This document shows, one piece after another, positions 59,482 through 64,000 of a DNA stretch of 64,000 bases. Positions within the stretch are counted from its first letter, which is position 1, and every line of letters begins with the position of its first letter. Origin of the DNA: Athalassotoga sp049965695 (GTDB taxonomy: Bacteria; Thermotogota; Thermotogae; Mesoaciditogales; Mesoaciditogaceae); assembly GCF_049965695.1 (NCBI RefSeq), contig NZ_JBMFWB010000001.1, positions 82,687-146,686 of the forward strand, in the 5' to 3' direction. A program made the translations under genes and the position numbers. Below the pieces are notes generated by a model. It was given only the letters and a program-made list of their open reading frames with translations, ran no database searches and was not told where the DNA came from.

Positions 59482-60611
59482 TCGTTTTGGCAAAAAAGGA
59501 CTATTACGAAATATTAGGCATTTCGAGAGATGCGTCTACCGATGATGTAAAAAAAGCGTACAAGGAACTTGTAAAAAAATGGCATCCGGATCTTCACCCC
59601 GACAACAAATCTGAAGCCGAACAAAAATTCAAAGAAATACACGAAGCCTACGAAGTGCTTTCCGATCCTCAAAAAAGAGCGCAATACGATAGGTTTGGTT
59701 ATGTGGGCCAGCCTCAGGAAAACGTGTATGGATCCCAGCAAGGAGGGAATCCTTTCAACCAGCAGGACCTTTTTGGTGGGTTTGAAGATATATTCAGCGT
59801 CTTTTTTGGTCAGGGAAGAACGGCCGAAGAAAACCAGACAAGAAACATTAGAGGAGAAGATATCTACGTAACGGTACAAATAGAGACAAAAGATGTGCTC
59901 TACGGGACTGAAAAAGAAGTGGAATACACCCGTTACGAAACATGCCAGGCCTGCCATGGCACAGGCGCAAAAGACGGAACTGCTTTCAAAACATGTCCGA
60001 AATGTCATGGAACAGGTGTCATTAGGGTACAGCAAAGGACTTTTTTTGGAGTCATGTCGACACAAACTACCTGTGACATGTGTGGAGGCAGTGGAAAAAT
60101 CATAACTGAAAAGTGTCCCGTGTGTGGTGGACGTGGCAGGGTAACGGCAAAGAAAAAGATAAAAGTAAGGATTCCCGCCGGCGTTGAGGACGGAGGAAGG
60201 TTGAGAATTCCAAATGGCGGCCATGCCGGAGAAAATGCAGGACCTTACGGAGATCTTTTCGTCATACTCAGAGTTAAAGAAATTCCGGGCATAAAAAGAG
60301 AAGGAAGAGATGCTTACAGCGAAGTTACCATTGACTTTGCTCAGGCGACGCTTGGAACCGAAATCGAAATAGATGGCCTTGAGGGTAAAGAAACTCTTTC
60401 AATTCCGGCCGGTACGCAGCCTAACACCATTCTGAAATTGCGTGGAAAAGGCTTTCCGTATCCAAACGGAGGCGCACGCGGAGACCATATCGTAAAGGTC
60501 AACGTTTTGATACCCAAGAGAATTTCAAAAGAACAGGAAGAATTGCTAAGAAAATACGCAGACCTTACACACACAGGGGTGAACGAGAAAAAGCATGGCT
60601 TTTTCAGGTGA
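59478..60611 (+). CDS. dnaJ: Chaperone DnaJ
   Basis: 377 residues. J domain with HPD at 36-38, Gly/Phe-rich region (~75-115), four CxxCxGxG zinc motifs (CQACHGTG, CPKCHGTG, CDMCGGSG, CPVCGGRG) and C-terminal client-binding domains. ATG 59478 is coupled to grpE; TTG 59487 (giving the commoner AKKDYYEILG start) is an alternative. It stimulates DnaK ATPase. Confidence 0.95.
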   Translation: MIVLAKKDYYEILGISRDASTDDVKKAYKELVKKWHPDLHPDNKSEAEQKFKEIHEAYEVLSDPQKRAQYDRFGYVGQPQENVYGSQQGGNPFNQQDLFGGFEDIFSVFFGQGRTAEENQTRNIRGEDIYVTVQIETKDVLYGTEKEVEYTRYETCQACHGTGAKDGTAFKTCPKCHGTGVIRVQQRTFFGVMSTQTTCDMCGGSGKIITEKCPVCGGRGRVTAKKKIKVRIPAGVEDGGRLRIPNGGHAGENAGPYGDLFVILRVKEIPGIKREGRDAYSEVTIDFAQATLGTEIEIDGLEGKETLSIPAGTQPNTILKLRGKGFPYPNGGARGDHIVKVNVLIPKRISKEQEELLRKYADLTHTGVNEKKHGFFR

Positions 60612-60624
60612 AATGGAGAAAGAT

Positions 60625-61734
60625 ATGGAAGAACTTCTGATAAAGAAAGGGCGTATTTATTATTACAAAATCTACAACATAGCGGATTCGGCCGATCTCG
60701 AAAAAGTAGTCTCATTAGCCTCGAACTTCAAAGGTATTAAAAGGCTGAGGTTTGAGCGTGTCGGATCCGACGTGATAGACATTCCAAATCCTCCGATCCA
60801 ACTTTACATCGACGAATATCCTTTGGAAATAGAAGGATCTCAAATGCACGTCACGGTAAAATTAGAGATAAACGAACTTGGCACAATGGCCATAATAATT
60901 CAGGTTGAATTTGAATCGGAAATGCCGGTGACTTTTTTCAAAAATTTTCAGCGCGATTACATGACCGATCCGGATACGACCTTTAAAGTGGACGATTATT
61001 TCAAAAACGGTATGAATATCCTGGGTCCCGTTTTCAAAGGGAAATACCAGAAACAATTTCCAATTCTTGATTATTCCGTGTATTACGTTCAAGAATTCAA
61101 CAAACCCATAAAGGCAAGGGATATTTTAAACGAATACAAAGACCTTCCCGAACTGTTGCACAAAAGCGACAAAAAACTCAGCGCGCAGGTCAGAAACAGA
61201 ACCTTTCGCCATGCCTTTTCATACTACACCGATGATCTTGTGGTCGTAACCAATGACGGTGCATTCATATACGATCCTGAAGGGTCCGATGACATAATGG
61301 ACATTCTTGACTTTTTAAACACCCAACTTGTCACAATAAGATATTACGATGATCTGCTCGATAAAAGGATGAAGGAGATAAATCTTACCCTGCTTGACAA
61401 ACCAACCAATTCCTTGACGGAAATATTCAAAATACGAAAGCACAACGATGCGAGCAGAAAACTCATGGTACTCACAGTTGAAGTTAAATCGGCGGTCGAT
61501 CATGCCAGAAATGCCATACATGTTACCGAAGATGTTTACTACGCAAGAGTCTACATGAATGCAAGACAAATATTCGGCCTTGATTCATGGGAAGAAAGCG
61601 TTGAGAAAAAACTCGAGATCGTCAACGATACATACGAAATGGTTCAGCACACCCTTTCCCATGCCTTTGACAATTTTCTCGAAATAGTAGTCATAGTCCT
61701 CATATTCGTAGAACTTCTGGCGTTTTTCAGATAA
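60625..61734 (+). CDS. Membrane-anchored protein of unknown function, RMND1/DUF155-like layout
   Basis: About 369 residues: a mainly beta N-terminal half, a helical region at ~230-340 and one C-terminal membrane helix (IVVIVLIFVELLAFF). The order, with ENVEY-type helices followed by a terminal LEIVVIVLIFVE segment, resembles DUF155/RMND1 proteins, but similarity is too weak to name it. ATG 60625 has GGAG 6 bases upstream. ATGs at 60595 and 60613 would overlap or touch the dnaJ end. It follows dnaJ directly and may share the CIRCE-controlled transcript. Confidence 0.6.
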   Translation: MEELLIKKGRIYYYKIYNIADSADLEKVVSLASNFKGIKRLRFERVGSDVIDIPNPPIQLYIDEYPLEIEGSQMHVTVKLEINELGTMAIIIQVEFESEMPVTFFKNFQRDYMTDPDTTFKVDDYFKNGMNILGPVFKGKYQKQFPILDYSVYYVQEFNKPIKARDILNEYKDLPELLHKSDKKLSAQVRNRTFRHAFSYYTDDLVVVTNDGAFIYDPEGSDDIMDILDFLNTQLVTIRYYDDLLDKRMKEINLTLLDKPTNSLTEIFKIRKHNDASRKLMVLTVEVKSAVDHARNAIHVTEDVYYARVYMNARQIFGLDSWEESVEKKLEIVNDTYEMVQHTLSHAFDNFLEIVVIVLIFVELLAFFR

Positions 61735-61740
61735 CATGAT

Positions 61741-61890
61741 GGGCAGAAAAGAATTGAAAATTGAGAATTGAAAATGGACAATGAAAAACTGCGGGTGGCA
61801 TGTAGCACGTAGCGGGTGAAAAGAATTGAAAATTGAGAATCAAAAATTGAAAATTGATAATTGACAATGTAAAATGGACAATAAAGATCT
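61741..61890 (+). repeat. Heptad array (NAATTGA and GCNNRTR types)
   Basis: From 61751 to 61885 nearly every base falls in 7-bp register. Five NAATTGA-like units come first, then an AAACT linker, four GCNNRTR units (61791-61818), an AAAA linker, and nine more NAATTGA-like units. The register is lost only at the two short linkers. No coding potential; nothing else seen up to 61922. Confidence 0.88.
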
Positions 61891-61922
61891 GGGGTACAGG
61901 TGGTTCACATCTTTAGTCATTT

Positions 61923-62135
61923 TTATAATTCATCTTTAGATATTCCGGCCTCTTTCAAAATCTCAAGCAATGTACCTATCGGAAGATCCGCTTTATGAAA
62001 AGGAATAACAACTCTCCTCTTTGTCTTTTCGTTAAAGTAAATTCTATGAGAGCCTTTCGTCCTATCAAGAACAAATCCATTTTTTTCAAGTATTTCTATT
62101 ATTCTTTTCGAATTCAAAGATGGAAATTTGCTCAT
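61923..62135 (-). CDS. hicA: HicA-type mRNA interferase toxin (first copy)
   Basis: 70 residues of the YcfA/HicA fold. KRIIEILEKNGFVLDRTKGSHRIYF contains the catalytic GSH histidine (residue ~30), followed by VVIPFHKADLPIGTLLEILKEAGI. It cleaves mRNA when free of HicB. It overlaps the hicB stop by 4 bases; antitoxin-first order. Confidence 0.92.
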   Translation of the reverse strand: MSKFPSLNSKRIIEILEKNGFVLDRTKGSHRIYFNEKTKRRVVIPFHKADLPIGTLLEILKEAGISKDEL

Positions 62136-62359
62136 AAAGTAAGTGTATACTCGAGAATATTTTCTTCATTTGGAATCTGCTCGTCATGAGCCTTAAGAGA
62201 TTCTATATAAAGTTCTATCGCCTCACGTGCCATTTTTATTGATTCATCTATTGTATTCCCAAAGGTTACACATCCCGGAAGAGATGGGACGATGACAGTG
62301 TATCCTCCTTCAGGCTCTTTCTTTAAAAATATTCTGTAATTAAGACGCTCCAAATTCAT
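62132..62359 (-). CDS. hicB: HicB-type antitoxin (first copy)
   Basis: About 75 residues. Partial RNase H fold with YRIFLKKEPEGGYTVIVPSLPGCVTFGNTIDESIKMAREAIELYIE, the HicB signature. It lacks a C-terminal DNA-binding domain. The start is uncertain: ATG 62359 is only 2 bases from GAGG, while TTG 62350 has an 8-base spacing. Confidence 0.9.
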   Translation of the reverse strand: MNLERLNYRIFLKKEPEGGYTVIVPSLPGCVTFGNTIDESIKMAREAIELYIESLKAHDEQIPNEENILEYTLTL

Positions 62360-62364
62360 CACCT

Positions 62365-62379
62365 CGATTCATTATAACA
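62365..62379 (-). promoter_or_regulatory. Promoter of the first hicBA
   Basis: Extended -10 TGTTATAAT (TATAAT at 62371-62376) followed directly by GAATCGAGGTG. The same sequence precedes the second hicB. The leader is only a few bases long. Confidence 0.7.
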
Positions 62380-62381
62380 CG

Positions 62382-62500
62382 GGAAGAATTGACAATTAAA
62401 AATTGAAAATGGACAATTAAAGACAGCAGGTGGCGCGTGGCGGGTAGGGGGTGGAAAAGAATTAAAAATTGAGAATGGACAATTGGAAATTTGATATGGC
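62382..62500 (+). repeat. Heptad array between hicB and the PIN gene
   Basis: NAATTRA-type heptads (62387-62421), an AGACA linker, four GCNNRTR/GGGGGTG units (62427-62454), a GAAAA linker, then NAATTRA units to about 62490. Same order as at 61751-61885. Confidence 0.85.
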
Positions 62501-62557
62501 TTTTACATAAAAGTCACCCCTGATTTGATGGGAGGCAGGATCGTATCGAATTTAAAG

Positions 62558-62953
62558 TCAAACGTTGAAATTTTCCAAAAAATCTTTTGGAGAATACACT
62601 TTAAGATTCTTTATATTTTGAAAGTGCTTGATATTACCCGTTATTAAGGGAACATCTCTGTAAATGGCGACTTCTATGAAAGAAAGATCTGAAGGATCAA
62701 GAAGACCTGCTTTTATTGGTTCCGGAGTGATCAAGACAGACTCACTCTCAATAAATTGCAAAAGCGCTTCCGTGTAAATTTTTGGAAAATCAAATTTTGG
62801 GCTTCTCAAAACTTTATCGTACTCAATCAATATTCTTGAATCAAGATTTAAAATTAATCTACCGTTTAAAACAAAGTTCAATATATCTGCCGGAATACCT
62901 TTTGGATTTATTATTCCCGAAATTAGAACGTTGGTATCAAGTACGACGTTCAT
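62558..62953 (-). CDS. PIN-domain toxin (COG1569-type putative RNase)
   Basis: 131 residues. The acidic PIN residues are Asp6 (VVLDTNVLISG), a central Glu/Asp in ILIEYDKVL, and DPSDLSFIEVA. The last conserved position reads LITGNIKHF, with Asn where the VapC type has Asp, which is usual for this subgroup. Overlaps the antitoxin stop by 4 bases. Likely a single-strand RNase. Confidence 0.9.
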   Translation of the reverse strand: MNVVLDTNVLISGIINPKGIPADILNFVLNGRLILNLDSRILIEYDKVLRSPKFDFPKIYTEALLQFIESESVLITPEPIKAGLLDPSDLSFIEVAIYRDVPLITGNIKHFQNIKNLKVYSPKDFLENFNV

Positions 62954-63216
62954 ATCTCTTTTTTTATCTTCTCAATTTCATTTATTATTTCTTCATCTGA
63001 CAAAAGATCAAGCCCTTTTTTAACAGAATAAAAGCGTAATTTTTCAAGAGCCATTTGAGCTTTTAATCTTTTTATATTTCTAATTTGTTCTTCTATATCA
63101 TCTTCCGCTTTTAAAACTATCGCTTTTGGTTTACCGTTGACCATTATAACAGTTCCATCCTCCGACCAAAGCGCAGCCGGGTTGTTTCTGATCTCTTTGC
63201 TTGTAATGAATTTCAC
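62950..63216 (-). CDS. Phd/YefM-like antitoxin
   Basis: 88 residues from GTG 63216 (GGAGG 8 bases upstream). The N-terminus, FITSKEIRNNPAALW and then TVIMVNGKPKAIVLKAED, is the Phd/YefM DNA-binding fold. The lysine-rich C-terminal helix would wrap the PIN toxin. Coupled to the toxin by ATGA. Confidence 0.85.
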   Translation of the reverse strand: MKFITSKEIRNNPAALWSEDGTVIMVNGKPKAIVLKAEDDIEEQIRNIKRLKAQMALEKLRFYSVKKGLDLLSDEEIINEIEKIKKEI

Positions 63217-63279
63217 CTCTTCCACCTCCTAAATTTATTATACAATATATCATATTAAAGATCCTACCTAAATGAAGAA

Positions 63280-63371
63280 TTGAAAGCAGAATAGAATGGA
63301 CAATTGACAATTAAAAATTGAAAATGGACAAAATGGCAGGCGGCACGTGGAAGGTGGCGGGTGGAAAGGAA
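63280..63371 (+). repeat. Heptad array upstream of the Phd-like/PIN pair
   Basis: NAATTGA-type units (63284-63330), a CAAAATG linker, then GCNNRTR-type units (to ~63363). Same layout as the other island arrays. Confidence 0.82.
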
Positions 63372-63602
63372 TTAAGAAAAGAAGCCTATGTATTCTTTCA
63401 CCGAAATTTCTGATTGTCTCAAAATTGCCACTATAATACCTGGACCAAGAGTTTCTTTTAAGTGAACTGGTACGACAACAATTTTTCCATTGTTGTTTTT
63501 AAGCACATGATGACTTCCGCGTATTCTTACAACGGAAAAGCCTTTTGATTTAAGAAAATCAACCATATCGGAGCCAGAAATCCTTGGTAGTTGTGAACTC
63601 AT
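63372..63602 (-). CDS. hicA: HicA-type mRNA interferase toxin (second copy)
   Basis: 76 residues. MVDFLKSKGFSVVRIRGSHHVL holds the GSH catalytic histidine, then VVVPVHLKETLGPGIIVAILRQSEISVKEY. It is only distantly similar to the first copy, so the two modules are not recent duplicates at protein level. ATGA overlap with hicB. Confidence 0.92.
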   Translation of the reverse strand: MSSQLPRISGSDMVDFLKSKGFSVVRIRGSHHVLKNNNGKIVVVPVHLKETLGPGIIVAILRQSEISVKEYIGFFS

Positions 63603-63805
63603 AAGGCTATCTTTTGAACGCCTACGAATTCTATCTTTTCATTTGAAATATCTTCAACCTCAAGGTATCCTTCTATGGCTTCACGCATTCTGCCCATCAA
63701 TTCATCAAGAGTTTTGGCTTGAGTAAAACAGCCTGGAAGTTCGACAACCTTTCCAACAAGCCAATCATCTTCATCCTTTTCAATTACAACGGTAAATACT
63801 CTCAT
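63599..63805 (-). CDS. hicB: HicB-type antitoxin (second copy)
   Basis: 68 residues from ATG 63805, which has GAGG 7 bases upstream; a longer frame to 63853 would run through the promoter. FTVVIEKDEDDWLVGKVVELPGCFTQAKTLDELMGRMREAIEGYLEVE is the HicB domain. No DNA-binding extension. Confidence 0.9.
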   Translation of the reverse strand: MRVFTVVIEKDEDDWLVGKVVELPGCFTQAKTLDELMGRMREAIEGYLEVEDISNEKIEFVGVQKIAL

Positions 63806-63810
63806 CAAAC

Positions 63811-63830
63811 CACCTCGATTCATTATAACA
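63811..63830 (-). promoter_or_regulatory. Promoter of the second hicBA
   Basis: TGTTATAAT (TATAAT 63822-63827) and GAATCGAGGTG, identical to the first hicBA promoter. The shared block extends to about 32 bases, including AATTCTTCCCG upstream. Confidence 0.7.
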
Positions 63831-63835
63831 CGGGA

Positions 63836-63925
63836 AGAATTGAGAATGGACAAAATGGCAGGTGGCGGGTAGCGGGTGGCGCGTGGCGGGTGGCGGGTGG
63901 AAAATTGAGAATTAAAAATTAAAAG
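63836..63925 (+). repeat. Heptad array with six GC-rich units
   Basis: Two NAATTGA-like units, a CAAAATG linker, six consecutive GCNNRTR units (63858-63899) and NAATTRA units to ~63925. Four GGG runs occur within 63866-63898 on the plus strand. Bases 63926-64000 hold no recognisable feature. Confidence 0.88.
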
Positions 63926-64000
63926 TAAAAGAACATAGATCTGGCATTGTTAAATCAAAAAACGTCAATAAATATTTTCTCTTGTTCCTATTTTTAATAT

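Noticed and set aside
61741..63925. CRISPR array
   Set aside because: Units are 7 bp, degenerate and contiguous with no unique spacers, and no cas genes are nearby.

Overview
The window is a 64 kb piece of a low-GC bacterial chromosome, almost completely coding. Gene content suggests Thermotogota or a close relative, possibly the acid-tolerant Mesoaciditogales. The pointers are a split glycine decarboxylase (gcvPA/gcvPB), an hrcA-grpE-dnaJ operon without dnaK, V/A-type ATPase subunits, a B12-binding radical SAM protein paired with its DUF2344 partner, a small porin-like outer-sheath protein, and bacterial S-adenosylhomocysteine hydrolase next to arginine deiminase. This placement is inference; no rRNA is present to settle it.

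Layout. 1-2745: tail of a radical SAM protein, its DUF2344 partner and a CLC-CBS chloride transporter. 2747-3073: mosaic repeats. 3137-9540: small barrel protein, then a minus-strand group of a PQQ-propeller lipoprotein, a papain-like protease lipoprotein and an SNF2 helicase. 9573-9919: tRNA operon (Leu-UAA, initiator Met, Met-CAU) with clear promoter and terminator. 10220-11475: EamA transporter overlapping convergently with an acidic protein. 11533-21977: the most striking region. Two divergent fluoride (crcB-type) riboswitches sit back to back at 18681-18726 and 18859-18904. The minus-strand one precedes a six-gene hydrogenase-4/complex I-like membrane complex whose small subunit contains no cysteine at all and whose large subunit has lost the NiFe ligands. 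The plus-strand one precedes two translationally coupled MutS-like ATPases. 22085-24631: PadR regulator plus ABC-2 exporter with a palindromic operator.

24864-36156: S1-domain protein, ispE, the glycine cleavage operon (DUF2007, class II amidotransferase, gcvT, gcvH, gcvPA, gcvPB) and a complete branched-chain amino acid ABC importer (livK-H-M-G-F). 36409-39906: ATPase subunits C, I and K only. 39939-49803: murJ, then enolase leading a dense dcw-type operon (murE, murF, mraY, murD, ftsW, murG) with start-stop overlaps. 49923-55341: minus-strand operon of a NitT-like ABC importer, ahcY and arcA. 55413-57802: metallo-beta-lactamase-fold hydrolase, RluC/D-type pseudouridine synthase and PAP2 phosphatase. 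57819-61734: CIRCE-controlled hrcA-grpE-dnaJ and a membrane-anchored protein of unknown function. 61741-64000: an island of three toxin-antitoxin pairs (hicBA, phd-like/PIN, hicBA) separated by repeat arrays.

Two themes run through the window. The first is a fluoride-responsive module (membrane complex plus MutS-like pair), in which a redox-silent ion-pumping complex is apparently induced by fluoride. The second is a family of dispersed intergenic arrays built strictly on 7-bp units (GCNNRTR and NAATTRA, plus minor types). These arrays flank the toxin-antitoxin genes and fill nearly all non-coding stretches longer than 100 bp.
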